Shown piece after piece: positions 29,117-37,516 of a stretch of 64,000 nucleotides of DNA. The translations under genes were made by a program, and so were the position numbers. The stretch spans positions 241,622 through 305,621 of the forward strand of contig NZ_JACJFN010000005.1 in the NCBI RefSeq assembly GCF_014164785.1, written 5' to 3'. This DNA is from Aquipseudomonas guryensis. Lineage in GTDB: Bacteria; Pseudomonadota; Gammaproteobacteria; Pseudomonadales; Pseudomonadaceae. Below the pieces are notes generated by a model. The model saw only the letters and a list, made by a program, of their open reading frames with translations, did no database searches and was not told the DNA's origin. Numbering within the stretch: the stretch's first letter is position 1; every line of letters starts with the position of its first letter.

Positions 29117-29424
29117 GTATGCCAAGCGCGGAAGCGAGCAAGACCCGCACCAGCTTCTACCGCCGCCTGTACGTGGCCTGGCTGATCGACAGCGGCAGCG
29201 CCACCACGGTACCGGCGCTGATGGCCGCCACCGGCATGCCTCGGCGCACCGCCCAGGACACCCTGGCGGCGCTGGCCGAGCTCGATATCGACTGCGTCTT
29301 CAGCCAGCACGACGGCGAGCGCAATAACGCCGGCCACTACGAAATCCGTGCCTGGGGGCCGATCGACCGGGCCTGGGTCGCTGCCCACCTGACACAGATC
29401 CGGAGCCTGCTCGGCTATCCCTGA
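29113..29424 (+). CDS. Small winged-helix protein coupled to nhaD
   Basis: This 103-residue basic protein has a predicted helix-turn-helix (SATTVPALMAATGMPRRTAQ, then DTLAALAELDIDCVF) followed by a beta wing (HYEIRAWGPID). It resembles a group of uncharacterised winged-helix proteins encoded in pseudomonads near phr and merR genes. The GTG at 29113 overlaps the nhaD stop codon; an ATG two codons later (29119) is an alternative. The overlap suggests it is expressed with nhaD and could be its regulator. I cannot confirm DNA binding from sequence alone. Confidence 0.75.
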   Translation: MSMPSAEASKTRTSFYRRLYVAWLIDSGSATTVPALMAATGMPRRTAQDTLAALAELDIDCVFSQHDGERNNAGHYEIRAWGPIDRAWVAAHLTQIRSLLGYP

Positions 29425-29479
29425 GCCCCGCCAGGCAATCCTGCTGCCGCGCCATAGTGCCGGGTGCAGGATTGTTTCT

Positions 29480-29507
29480 ACCCCTCTGCCACCAGTGGCA
29501 GAGGGGT
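29480..29507. repeat. Perfect 13-bp-arm palindrome upstream of the light-operon promoter
   Basis: ACCCCTCTGCCAC (29480-29492) and its exact inverse (29495-29507) are separated by CA. No T tract follows, so it is not a classical terminator. A similar hairpin with CCCCTCTCCCAT arms lies at 37517-37542 inside the downstream operon, so both may belong to one dispersed repeat family. Confidence 0.7.
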
Positions 29508-29594
29508 ACTGGCGAGACCAACCCCACCGCGACACCACTCCCCCCGCCTGCCGACAACCACCGCTCACAGGGCGCCTTGTCACGCCCGGTAAAA

Positions 29595-29686
29595 TGTATC
29601 GATACAAAAGCTGTACAAGCCCTTTGCATTTGTACAATACAACTCCTATGATGACCAAAGCCTGTACAAACACAAAAACATGTACA
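29595..29686 (+). promoter_or_regulatory. LitR-box array overlapping a sigma70-like promoter
   Basis: TGTACA occurs at 29612, 29631, 29663 and 29681, and the related dyad TGTATCGATACA at 29595-29606. A sigma70-like promoter, TTGCAT (29624-29629), 17 bases, TATGAT (29647-29652), is interleaved with them: the 29631 box lies inside the spacer and the 29663/29681 pair (12-base gap) lies just downstream. TGTACA repeats are the known recognition elements of LitR/CarH light-responsive MerR proteins, and such a gene is the second gene of the operon. Dark repression relieved by light is the expected mode. Confidence 0.75.
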
Positions 29687-29708
29687 ACTAATTCATCAGA
29701 GGCCTGCC

Positions 29709-30671
29709 ATGCAGCACACTAACGGCGACAAGCTAAAACTCGGCATCAGCGCCTGTCTGCTCGGCGCCGAGGTGCGTTTCAACGGTGGGCACAAGGAGTC
29801 GCGCCTGTGTAGCCGCACCCTGGCCGAGCACTTCGACTTCGTCCCGGTCTGCCCGGAAGTGGCCATCGGCCTGGGCACCCCGCGTGAGCCGATCCGCCTG
29901 GTCGGCGATCCACAAGCGCCGCGCGCACTCGGCACGGTGCACCGCGAGCGCGATGTCACCGACGCGCTGAGCGACTACGGCACGCGCATGGCGGGCGAGC
30001 TGCACGACATCAGTGGCTATATCGTCATGCAGAAGTCGCCCTCTTGCGGCTTGGAACGGGTCAAGGTCTACCTGGAAAACGGCTACCCCGCCGAAGGCGG
30101 CGGCACCGGCCTGTATACCGCAGCCTTCTGCCGTCTGCGCCCGGATCTGCCGGTCGAGGAAGACGGCCGCCTGAATGACCCGGTGCTGCGCGAGAACTTC
30201 ATCACCCGTGTCTACGCCTACGCCGAATGGCAACGCCTGCTGGCCAACGGCCTGACCCGCCGCGCCATCACCGACTTCCACGCCCGCTACAAGTACCAGC
30301 TGATGGCGAGCAACCCGCTGCAGTACAAGGCCCTCGGCCGCCTGCTCGGCGAGCTCGGCCAGCATGACCCGGCCGAACTGGGCCCGTGCTATTTCAGCCA
30401 GCTGATGGCGGCATTGAAGAAATGTGCCACCCGACGCACCCACAGCAATGTCCTGCAGCACCTGTGCGGCTACCTGAAGCAGGCCCTCGGCAGCCCGGAA
30501 AAGGCCGAAATGCAGGCACTGATCGACCAGTACCGCAGTGGCATCGTGCCGCTGGTGGTGCCGCTGACCCTGCTCAAGCACCACTTCCGCCAGCACCCGC
30601 ACCCGTACATCGCGCGCCAGGCCTACCTGCAGCCGCACCCGGAAAACCTCAGCCTGCGCAACGCCCTATGA
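29709..30671 (+). CDS. DUF523-DUF1722 fusion protein, TudS-like plus YbgA-like
   Basis: This 320-residue protein is the first gene of the putative light-responsive operon. Residues ~10-150 form a DUF523 domain with three well-placed cysteines (SACLLG, PVCPE, SPSCG). In the DUF523 protein TudS such cysteines hold a [4Fe-4S] cluster used for thiouracil desulfuration. Residues ~180-315 form the DUF1722/YbgA domain (HARYKYQLMASNP, LPLTLLKHHF, QAYLQPHPENLSLRN). The ATG at 29709 has AGAGG about seven bases upstream and follows the TGTACA-box promoter. Its stop overlaps the litR start (ATGA). The biochemical role is unknown; photolyase/MerR neighbours suggest RNA- or nucleobase-related repair. Confidence 0.85.
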   Translation: MQHTNGDKLKLGISACLLGAEVRFNGGHKESRLCSRTLAEHFDFVPVCPEVAIGLGTPREPIRLVGDPQAPRALGTVHRERDVTDALSDYGTRMAGELHDISGYIVMQKSPSCGLERVKVYLENGYPAEGGGTGLYTAAFCRLRPDLPVEEDGRLNDPVLRENFITRVYAYAEWQRLLANGLTRRAITDFHARYKYQLMASNPLQYKALGRLLGELGQHDPAELGPCYFSQLMAALKKCATRRTHSNVLQHLCGYLKQALGSPEKAEMQALIDQYRSGIVPLVVPLTLLKHHFRQHPHPYIARQAYLQPHPENLSLRNAL

Positions 30672-31582
30672 GCCAGCCCGACGACTACCAGGCCGCCCTC
30701 GCCCAGGGCTACCTGCCAATCCGCGAAGTGGCGCGCAGCACCGGGGTCAACCCGGTTACCCTGCGCGCCTGGGAACGCCGCTACGGTCTGGTGGTGCCCT
30801 ACCGCACGCCCAAGGGCCATCGCCTGTACTCCCAGGATCATGTCGCGCGCATCCAGGCCATCCTCACTTGGCTGGCGCGTGGCGTGGCGGTCGGCCAGGT
30901 CAAGGAACTGCTCGAACAACGCGTGCCGGCCAGCGCCGCCGGCAGCAACCTGTGGGATGAGCTGCGCCAGGCCATGCTGCAAAGCATCGAGCGCCAGGCC
31001 GAACGCCAGCTCGACGAACACTTCAACCGCGCCCTCGCGCTCTACCCACCGCATACCCTGTGCCAGCAACTGCTGCTACCGCTGCTCGAAGATCTGGATC
31101 AGCGCTGGCACGGTGCGCCGTTCGGCGCGCAACTGCAGCGGGTGTTCTTCCATTCCTGGCTGCGCAGCAAGCTCGGCGCTCGCCTGTACCACCACAACCG
31201 CCAGCAGCACGGAGCGCCGCTGCTGCTGGTCAACCTGTCCAGCCTGCCGCTGGAGCCAAACCTGTGGCTGTGCGCCTGGCTGGCCAGCAGCGCCGGTTGC
31301 CCGGTAGAGGTGTATGACTGGCCCATGCCGCTGGCTGAGCTGGCCATCGCCGTCGACAACATCACGCCACGTGCCCTGCTGCTGTATGCCAGCCAAGCCC
31401 TGGATGCCGCGCAGATCCGCCGCGAGCTGCCTAGGCTCAATAGCGCCTGTGCCGTGCCGCTGCTGCTGGCCGGCCCAGCCGCGCAGATCCACGCCGATGA
31501 GCTGCACAACCTGCCGGGCCTGCACCTGGCCACCGGGCCCATGGCCGCTGACCGCCTGCTGCACCAGCAGCAACTGCTGTGA
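30668..31582 (+). CDS. LitR/CarH-like MerR-family regulator lacking B12 ligands (class II type)
   Basis: This 304-residue protein has a MerR winged helix (residues ~14-82: YLPIREVARSTGVNPVTLRA, then RRYGLVVPYRTPKGHRLYS) joined to a helical bundle and an alpha/beta lobe arranged like the cobalamin-binding module of LitR/CarH. Trp147 (RWHG) is kept, but the usual Glu-His pair reads Phe161-His162. The DXHXXG stretch that holds B12 is replaced by LPLEPN near residue 195. It therefore probably does not sense light itself. In P. putida, class II LitR proteins (PplR type) act with a separate LOV photoreceptor. It is translationally coupled on both sides and probably autoregulated through the TGTACA boxes. 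Confidence 0.85.
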   Translation: MSQPDDYQAALAQGYLPIREVARSTGVNPVTLRAWERRYGLVVPYRTPKGHRLYSQDHVARIQAILTWLARGVAVGQVKELLEQRVPASAAGSNLWDELRQAMLQSIERQAERQLDEHFNRALALYPPHTLCQQLLLPLLEDLDQRWHGAPFGAQLQRVFFHSWLRSKLGARLYHHNRQQHGAPLLLVNLSSLPLEPNLWLCAWLASSAGCPVEVYDWPMPLAELAIAVDNITPRALLLYASQALDAAQIRRELPRLNSACAVPLLLAGPAAQIHADELHNLPGLHLATGPMAADRLLHQQQLL

Positions 31583-31593
31583 AGGACTTGCCC

Positions 31594-33030
31594 ATGCAAC
31601 TGATCTGGCTGCGCAGCGACCTGCGCGTACAGGACAACACCGCCCTGACGGCCGCGATGGCCGCCGGGCCAACCATCGCCCTGTACCTGCTCAGCCCGCA
31701 GCAGTGGCTGGAGCACGACGACGCCCCGTGCAAAGTCGACTTCTGGTTGCGCAACCTGCACGAGCTGTCCGCCGAGCTGGCGACGCTCAATGTGCCGCTG
31801 CTGATCCGCTCGGCGCCGCACTGGCGTGATGCCCCCGCCGTTCTCGCCGAGCTGTGCCGCGAGCTGCGCATCGACTGCGTGCAGGTCAACGAGGAATACG
31901 GCATCCACGAAAGCCAGCGCGACCAGGCCGTGGCCGCTTGCCTGCAGAAGCAGGGCGTGCAGTTTCGCCATCACCTCGACCAGCTGCTGTTCCAGCCTGG
32001 CAGCGTGCTGACCAAGTCCGGCGGTTATTTCCAGGTCTACAGCCAGTTCCGCAAGGTCTGTTACCAGCGCCTGCACATGGCCCTGCCGGCCCTGCTTGGC
32101 ACCCCTTCGGCGCAAGCGCCGATGCACATCACCCGTGACGTGGTGCCGAGTGCGGTCGAAGGCTTTGCCAGCCCCAGCGACAGCCTGCGCCAGCTCTGGC
32201 CGGCCGGTGCCACGGCAGCCGGTGAGCGCCTGGCGCGCTTCGCCGCAGAACAGCTCGACGCCTATCATAACCAGCGCGACTTCCCCGCCCTGCCCGGCAC
32301 CAGCCAGCTGGCCGCCTACCTGGCTGCCGGCGTGCTGTCGCCGCGCCAGTGCCTGCACGCCGCGCTACGCCACAATCACGGCGAATTCGACAGCGGCAGC
32401 CAAGGCGTCATCACCTGGATCAACGAACTGCTCTGGCGCGAGTTCTACAAGCACATTCTGGTCGGCTACCCGCGCGTCAGCCGCCACCGCGCCTTCCGCC
32501 CGGAAACCGAGGCCCTGCCCTGGCGTCATGCACCGGACGAGCTGGCCGCCTGGCAGCAAGGCCGCACCGGCATCCCGATCATTGACGCGGCCATGCGCCA
32601 ACTGCTGGCTACCGGCTGGATGCACAACCGCCTGCGCATGGTGGTGGCGATGTTCCTGACCAAGAACCTGCTGATCGACTGGCGTGAGGGTGAGCGCTTC
32701 TTCATGCGTCACCTGATCGACGGCGACCTGGCCGCCAACAACGGCGGCTGGCAGTGGAGCTCGTCCACCGGCACCGACTCGGTGCCCTACTTCCGCATCT
32801 TCAACCCGCTCAGCCAGTCGCAGAAATTCGACCCGGACGGACGTTTCATCCGCCACTGGGTGCCAGAGCTGGTCGGCCTGAACAAGCGTGACATCCACAA
32901 CCCGGCGGCCATGGGCGGATTGTTCGGCCTGGCCGACTACCCACGGCCGATCGTCGACCTGGCCCGCTCGCGCGACCGTGCCCTGGCGGCCTTCAAGAAT
33001 CTGCCGCAGCTGGAGGCCGCCCATGGCTGA
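31594..33030 (+). CDS. phr: Deoxyribodipyrimidine photolyase
   Basis: This 478-residue enzyme repairs cyclobutane pyrimidine dimers using light. It has the N-terminal antenna domain (MQLIWLRSDLRVQDNTAL) and a C-terminal FAD domain with NELLWREFYKHIL, GIPIIDAAMRQLLATGWMHN, LIDGDLAANNGGWQW and SSTGTDSVPYFRIFNP. These are the class I CPD photolyase signatures, including tryptophans of the electron-transfer chain. An upstream GTG (31579) overlaps litR, but the ATG at 31594 has AAGGA at the right distance. Its position directly after litR makes light induction likely. Confidence 0.95.
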   Translation: MQLIWLRSDLRVQDNTALTAAMAAGPTIALYLLSPQQWLEHDDAPCKVDFWLRNLHELSAELATLNVPLLIRSAPHWRDAPAVLAELCRELRIDCVQVNEEYGIHESQRDQAVAACLQKQGVQFRHHLDQLLFQPGSVLTKSGGYFQVYSQFRKVCYQRLHMALPALLGTPSAQAPMHITRDVVPSAVEGFASPSDSLRQLWPAGATAAGERLARFAAEQLDAYHNQRDFPALPGTSQLAAYLAAGVLSPRQCLHAALRHNHGEFDSGSQGVITWINELLWREFYKHILVGYPRVSRHRAFRPETEALPWRHAPDELAAWQQGRTGIPIIDAAMRQLLATGWMHNRLRMVVAMFLTKNLLIDWREGERFFMRHLIDGDLAANNGGWQWSSSTGTDSVPYFRIFNPLSQSQKFDPDGRFIRHWVPELVGLNKRDIHNPAAMGGLFGLADYPRPIVDLARSRDRALAAFKNLPQLEAAHG

Positions 33031-33445
33031 CTTCCTCCGCCAGTTCGCCGAACGCTTTGCCGGCCTGGATGCCAGCAACCTTGACCGCCTGCGCGAGCTC
33101 TACAGCGACGACATCCTGTTCCGCGACCCGCTGCATGAGGTGCGCGGCCTGCCGGCGGTACGCGGCTACTTCGGCGAGCTGTATGCCAACGTCAGCGAGC
33201 TGCGCTTCGACTTCTATGGCTTCGACCAGAGTGCCGAGGGCGAAGGCTATTTGCGCTGGACCATGAGTTATCGCCACCCGCGCCTGCGCGGCGGCGCCCT
33301 GATCCGCGTCGAAGGCTGTTCGCACCTGCGTTGGCGCGACAAGGTCTACCAGCATCGCGATTACTTCGATGCCGGCGCTCTGCTCTATGAACACCTACCG
33401 ATCCTCGGTCGGGTGATTGCGTGGCTAAAAGGGAGATTGGCATGA
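33023..33445 (+). CDS. NTF2/SnoaL-like small protein
   Basis: This 140-residue protein has the alpha+beta cone pattern of the NTF2/SnoaL family: an N-terminal helix (FLRQFAERFAGLD), LYSDDILFRDPLHEV, then strands ending RVEGCSHLRWRDKVYQHRDYFD. It overlaps the phr stop by 8 bases and its own stop overlaps the next gene by ATGA. Proteins of this kind stand in the same place in fatty-acid/photolyase clusters of several proteobacteria. It may bind a hydrophobic intermediate for the neighbouring flavoprotein or dehydrogenase. No catalytic residues can be assigned. Confidence 0.85.
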   Translation: MADFLRQFAERFAGLDASNLDRLRELYSDDILFRDPLHEVRGLPAVRGYFGELYANVSELRFDFYGFDQSAEGEGYLRWTMSYRHPRLRGGALIRVEGCSHLRWRDKVYQHRDYFDAGALLYEHLPILGRVIAWLKGRLA

Positions 33446-34206
33446 AACGTATCTGGCTCACCGGTGCCAGCAGCGGGATTGGCGCTGCCCTGGCAGAAGT
33501 TCTCCTGCATCAGGGCCATCATCTGGCCGTCAGCGCGCGCAATGCCACGGCCCTGCACGCCCTCGCCGAACGCTTCCCGCAACAGGTGCTGCTGGCACCC
33601 GGCGACCTCAGCGATGCCGAGCAGGTCAAGGCCATCGGCGAGCGCATCACTGAACAATGGGGCGTGCTCGACACAGTGATCCTCAATGCCGGCACCTGCG
33701 AGTACGTGGACACCCGCCACTTCGAGGCGGCGATGATTGAGCGAGTGATGCGCGCCAACCTGTTCTCCGCCAGCTATTGCATCGAGGCCGCTCTGCCACT
33801 GCTACGGCAGAGCGCCCAGCCGCACCTGGTCGGCGTCGGCAGTTCGGTGACCTACCTGCCCTTGCCGCGTGCCGAAGCCTACGGTGCCTCCAAGGCGGCC
33901 ATGCGCTACCTGTTCGAAACGCTGCGCATCGACCTGGCCGCCGAGGGCATCGCCGTAACCCTGGTCAGCCCGGGCTTCGTCGACACCCCGCTGACGCAGA
34001 AAAACGACTTCCCCATGCCAATGCGCTGGCCGGTCGAGAAAGCCGCCCGGCACATCGCCGAGCGCCTGGACAAGCGCCCCTACGAAATCGCCTTCCCCGG
34101 CCCATTCATCGCCACCCTGCTGCTCCTTGCCCACCTGCCCAAGGGCTTGCAACTGGCCATCGGCAAGCGCATGGCACGTACCTCCAACGCGGAATCCAAC
34201 GCATGA
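33442..34206 (+). CDS. Short-chain dehydrogenase of the light-operon cassette
   Basis: This 254-residue classical SDR has the cofactor motif TGASSGIG at residues 6-13, and LNAGTCEYVD in place of the usual NNAG, so one Asn is a Leu. The catalytic Ser lies in GVGSSVTYL, with Tyr/Lys in YGASK. The start at 33442 overlaps the previous stop codon, with AAAGGGAG upstream. The C-terminus is hydrophobic then basic (IATLLLLAHLPKGLQLAIGKR), suggesting membrane association. By context it probably acts on a lipid-derived ketone, alcohol or aldehyde. Confidence 0.9.
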   Translation: MKRIWLTGASSGIGAALAEVLLHQGHHLAVSARNATALHALAERFPQQVLLAPGDLSDAEQVKAIGERITEQWGVLDTVILNAGTCEYVDTRHFEAAMIERVMRANLFSASYCIEAALPLLRQSAQPHLVGVGSSVTYLPLPRAEAYGASKAAMRYLFETLRIDLAAEGIAVTLVSPGFVDTPLTQKNDFPMPMRWPVEKAARHIAERLDKRPYEIAFPGPFIATLLLLAHLPKGLQLAIGKRMARTSNAESNA

Positions 34207-35450
34207 AAATTGCCATCATCGGCAGCGGTATCGCCGGTCTGACCAGTGCCTACCTGCTCAATCGCCAGCACGACATCTGCGTGTTCGAAGCCAGCGACTG
34301 GGTCGGCGGCCACACCCACACGGTCGACGTCCAGGTCGACGGGCGTGACTACGCCATAGACACCGGCTTCATCGTGTTCAACGACTGGACCTACCCCAAC
34401 TTCATCAAGCTGCTCGGCCAGCTCGGCGTCGCTTCACAACCCACCGAAATGAGCTTCTCGGTGCATGACCCGGCGACCGGCAGCGAGTACAACGGCAACA
34501 CCCTTAACAGCCTGTTCGCCCAGCGCAGCAACCTGCTGTCACCGCGTTTCTGGGGCATGATCAGCGACATCCTGCGCTTCAACAAGGAAGCCCTCGGCGA
34601 CCTCGCCGAACAGCGCATCGCCGCCGACACCACCCTCGGCGCCTACCTGCAGGAACGTGGCTACGGCCAGCGTTTCATCGACCATTACATCGTGCCGATG
34701 GGCGCGGCGATCTGGTCCATGTCGCTGGCCGACATGCTCGGTTTCCCGCTGCAGTTCTTCGTGCGTTTCTTCAAGAACCACGGCCTGCTCTCGGTCAGCA
34801 ATCGTCCACAGTGGCACGTGGTCAGCGGCGGCTCGCGCAGCTATGTGGCGCCGCTGAGCGCCAGCTTTGCCGAGAAGATCCGCCTGAACTGCCCGGTGCA
34901 GCGCGTCGAGCGCGATGCTGAAGGCGTTACCGTGCACAGCGCCGCCGGCGCCGAACGTTTCGACCAGGTGGTGTTCGCTTGCCACAGCGACCAGGCCCTG
35001 GCCCTGCTGGCCGAACCGAGCCAGGCCGAACGGCAGATCCTCGGTGACCTGCGCTACGCCGATAACGACGTGGTGCTGCACACCGACACCCGCCTGCTGC
35101 CCGACCGGCCGCTGGCCTGGGCTAGCTGGAACTACCGCCTGGGTGGTCCGAGCGAGCAGCCGGCGGCGGTCACCTACAACATGAACATCCTGCAGGACAT
35201 CCAGGCGCCGCACACCTTCTGCGTCAGCCTCAACCAGACCGCCGCCATCGACCCGGCGAAGATCCTCGGCCGCTACCGCTACGCCCATCCGCAGTACAGC
35301 CTGGCTGGCATTGCTGCGCAGGCACGCTGGAGCGAGATCAGCGGCGTGCAGCACAGCCATTTCTGCGGTGCCTACTGGGCCAACGGCTTCCATGAAGACG
35401 GCGTGGTCAGTGCCCTGCGCGTCGCCGAGGCTTTCGGGGAGCGCCTGTGA
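34203..35450 (+). CDS. FAD-dependent amine-oxidase-like flavoprotein
   Basis: This 415-residue protein belongs to the flavin amine oxidase/phytoene desaturase-like superfamily. The FAD Rossmann motif is GSGIAGLTSAYLLN at residues ~7-20, followed by VFEASDWVGGHTHTV. GGSRSYV lies in the middle, and a C-terminal GAYWANGFHEDGVVSALRVAE closes the FAD site. Proteins of this family co-occur with Cfa-like methyltransferases and DUF1365 in many bacteria and include enzymes implicated in unsaturated or furan fatty-acid formation. A desaturase or oxidase acting on membrane acyl chains is the best guess. ATGA overlap with the upstream SDR shows coupling. Confidence 0.88.
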   Translation: MKIAIIGSGIAGLTSAYLLNRQHDICVFEASDWVGGHTHTVDVQVDGRDYAIDTGFIVFNDWTYPNFIKLLGQLGVASQPTEMSFSVHDPATGSEYNGNTLNSLFAQRSNLLSPRFWGMISDILRFNKEALGDLAEQRIAADTTLGAYLQERGYGQRFIDHYIVPMGAAIWSMSLADMLGFPLQFFVRFFKNHGLLSVSNRPQWHVVSGGSRSYVAPLSASFAEKIRLNCPVQRVERDAEGVTVHSAAGAERFDQVVFACHSDQALALLAEPSQAERQILGDLRYADNDVVLHTDTRLLPDRPLAWASWNYRLGGPSEQPAAVTYNMNILQDIQAPHTFCVSLNQTAAIDPAKILGRYRYAHPQYSLAGIAAQARWSEISGVQHSHFCGAYWANGFHEDGVVSALRVAEAFGERL

Positions 35451-36247
35451 ACAGCGCCCTGTACAGCGGCTGGGTCGGCCACCGGCGCTTCCTGCCGCGC
35501 GGCCACGACTTCCGCTATCGCATGGGCATGCTGTTGCTCGACCTCGACGAACAGGACGCCGTGCTGGGCCTGTCGCCCCTGGCCGGTCGCGGGCGTTTTG
35601 CGCCATTCGCCTTCCGCGAAACCGACTATCTGCCGCAGTTCACTCGCCAGGGCATGCGCCTGATCGACGCGGTGCGCCAGCGCATCGGCGAAGCCCTTGG
35701 TCGTGTGCCGGGCGGGCGTGTGTGCCTGCTGACCCAGCCGCGCAGCTGGGGTCTGGCCTTCAACCCGGCGAGCTTCTACTACTGCTACGAAACCGACGGG
35801 CGCCTGGCGGCGATCCTCTGCGAGGTCAGCAACACGCCCTGGCGCGAGCGCTACCACTACGTACTGCCGGCCGGCGGCGAAGGGGTTCAACACTTCGCTG
35901 TGGCCAAGGCCTTCCACGTTTCGCCGTTCCTGCCGCGCGAGCTGGAATACCGCATGCGCTTCAATCAGCCAGACGAGCGCCTGAGCATCCAGATGGAAGA
36001 CTGGCAGGGTGAGGAGCGCCTGTTCGTCGCCAGCCTCGGCCTGCAGCGCCAGGCTCTCAGCCGCGCCAGCCTGCACCGCCACCTAATGAGTTTTCCCTGG
36101 ATGACCGGCAAGACCGTGCTCGGCATCTACTGGCAGGCCCTGCGCCTGCTGCTCAAACGCATACCGATTTTTTCCCATCAAGCCGCGCAAGGTGAATACC
36201 GCGTAGCCAGCCCCTCTGATCAGGAGCCTCGCCATGAAAACCCCTAG
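35447..36247 (+). CDS. DUF1365 family protein
   Basis: This 266-residue protein begins with the DUF1365 pattern LYSGWVGHRRFLPRGHDFRY. It continues with LTQPRSWGLAFNPASFYYC, then a section ending KAFHVSPFLP and WMTGKTVLGIYWQALRLLLK. It starts with a GTG at 35447 overlapping the previous stop (GTGA). DUF1365 is almost always found between an FAD amine-oxidase-like gene and a Cfa-like gene, so it presumably acts in the same lipid modification, but its chemistry is not known to me. No signal peptide is present. Confidence 0.9.
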   Translation: MNSALYSGWVGHRRFLPRGHDFRYRMGMLLLDLDEQDAVLGLSPLAGRGRFAPFAFRETDYLPQFTRQGMRLIDAVRQRIGEALGRVPGGRVCLLTQPRSWGLAFNPASFYYCYETDGRLAAILCEVSNTPWRERYHYVLPAGGEGVQHFAVAKAFHVSPFLPRELEYRMRFNQPDERLSIQMEDWQGEERLFVASLGLQRQALSRASLHRHLMSFPWMTGKTVLGIYWQALRLLLKRIPIFSHQAAQGEYRVASPSDQEPRHENP

Positions 36248-37508
36248 CCTGACCTCTGCAAAATCCAGCGTGCGCGCCGGCAGCGGCCTGGGCGCCAGCC
36301 TGCTGCGCAGCGCCGTGCTACGCCAGCTCGGCCAGTTGCGCCATGGCCAACTGGCCGTCTTCGAAAACGGCGAACGCCTGCTGTTCGGCCAGGCCGGCTC
36401 GCCGCTGCATGCGGAGATCCACGTGCACGATCCGGCCGTGTGGGGCCTGGTCGCCGGCAACGGTTCGATCGGTTCCGGCGAGGCCTATATCCATGGCTAC
36501 TGGAGCACCCCGGACCTGACCGCGGTGATCCGCGTGTTCGTCAGCAACCTCGACGTGCTGGATGCCATGGAGGGCGGCCTGGCCCGCCTCGGCCGCCCGC
36601 TGATCCAGGGCCTGCACTGGCTCAACCGCAACACCCGCAAGGGCTCGCAGAAGAACATCGCCGCCCACTACGACCTCGGCAACGAGCTCTTCGAGCAGTT
36701 CCTCGACCCGACCATGATGTACTCGGCAGCGATGTTCGAGCGCGAAGACGACAGCCTGGAACAGGCGCAGTTGAACAAGCTCGAACGCATCTGCCAAAAG
36801 CTGCAACTCAAGCCCGGCGACCACCTGCTGGAGATCGGCACCGGCTGGGGCAGCATGGCCATCTATGCGGCCAGCCACTACGGCTGCAAGGTCACCACCA
36901 CGACCCTGTCGAAGGAGCAGTTCGCCTACACCCAGCGACGCATCGAGGAACAGGGCCTGCAAGGGCGCATCACCCTGCTGCTGGAGGACTACCGCGACCT
37001 CACCGGCCAGTACGACAAGCTGGTGTCGATCGAGATGATCGAGGCGGTCGGCCATCGCTTCCTGCCCACCTACTTCAAACAGTGCGCACGCCTGCTCAAG
37101 GACGACGGACTGATGCTGCTGCAGGCCATCACCATCCGCGACCAGCGCTACGAACAGGCCAAGCGTTCGGTGGACTTCATCCAGCGCTACATCTTCCCCG
37201 GCGGCGCCCTACCCTCGGTGCACAAGATGCTGGAGATCGTTAACCGCGAGACCGACATGAACCTGCACCACATGGAGGACTTCGGCCTGCACTACGCCAA
37301 GACTCTGCGCCTGTGGCACGAAAACCTGCGCCATGCCCGCCCGGCCCTGGAGCAACTCGGTTACGACGATTACTTCTATCGTCTGTGGGAGTTCTACCTG
37401 TGCTATTGCGAGGGCGGCTTCCTCGAACGCACCATCGGCACCGCGCAACTGTTGCTGGCCAAGGAGAAAGCCGTACCGGCGCCGCTGCTCGGCCGCTTCA
37501 ACGCCTGA
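36234..37508 (+). CDS. Cyclopropane-fatty-acid-synthase-like methyltransferase
   Basis: This 424-residue SAM-dependent methyltransferase is of the Cfa type. The SAM motif LEIGTGWGSMAIYAA lies near residue 200 and the bicarbonate/active-site region contains EMIEAVGHRFLPTYF. The lipid-facing N-terminal domain includes GSIGSGEAYIHGYW. Cfa enzymes methylate double bonds of phospholipid acyl chains. In this gene context the product could be a cyclopropane or a methylated precursor of furan fatty acids (UfaM-like). It overlaps the DUF1365 gene by 14 bases. An additional genuine cfa may exist elsewhere in the genome. Confidence 0.92.
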   Translation: MKTPSLTSAKSSVRAGSGLGASLLRSAVLRQLGQLRHGQLAVFENGERLLFGQAGSPLHAEIHVHDPAVWGLVAGNGSIGSGEAYIHGYWSTPDLTAVIRVFVSNLDVLDAMEGGLARLGRPLIQGLHWLNRNTRKGSQKNIAAHYDLGNELFEQFLDPTMMYSAAMFEREDDSLEQAQLNKLERICQKLQLKPGDHLLEIGTGWGSMAIYAASHYGCKVTTTTLSKEQFAYTQRRIEEQGLQGRITLLLEDYRDLTGQYDKLVSIEMIEAVGHRFLPTYFKQCARLLKDDGLMLLQAITIRDQRYEQAKRSVDFIQRYIFPGGALPSVHKMLEIVNRETDMNLHHMEDFGLHYAKTLRLWHENLRHARPALEQLGYDDYFYRLWEFYLCYCEGGFLERTIGTAQLLLAKEKAVPAPLLGRFNA

Positions 37509-37516
37509 GCCTGTCT

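Noticed and set aside
29480..29507. The palindrome as a terminator for nhaD and the winged-helix gene
   Set aside because: The stem is strong, but no T tract follows on either strand; kept as a repeat instead.
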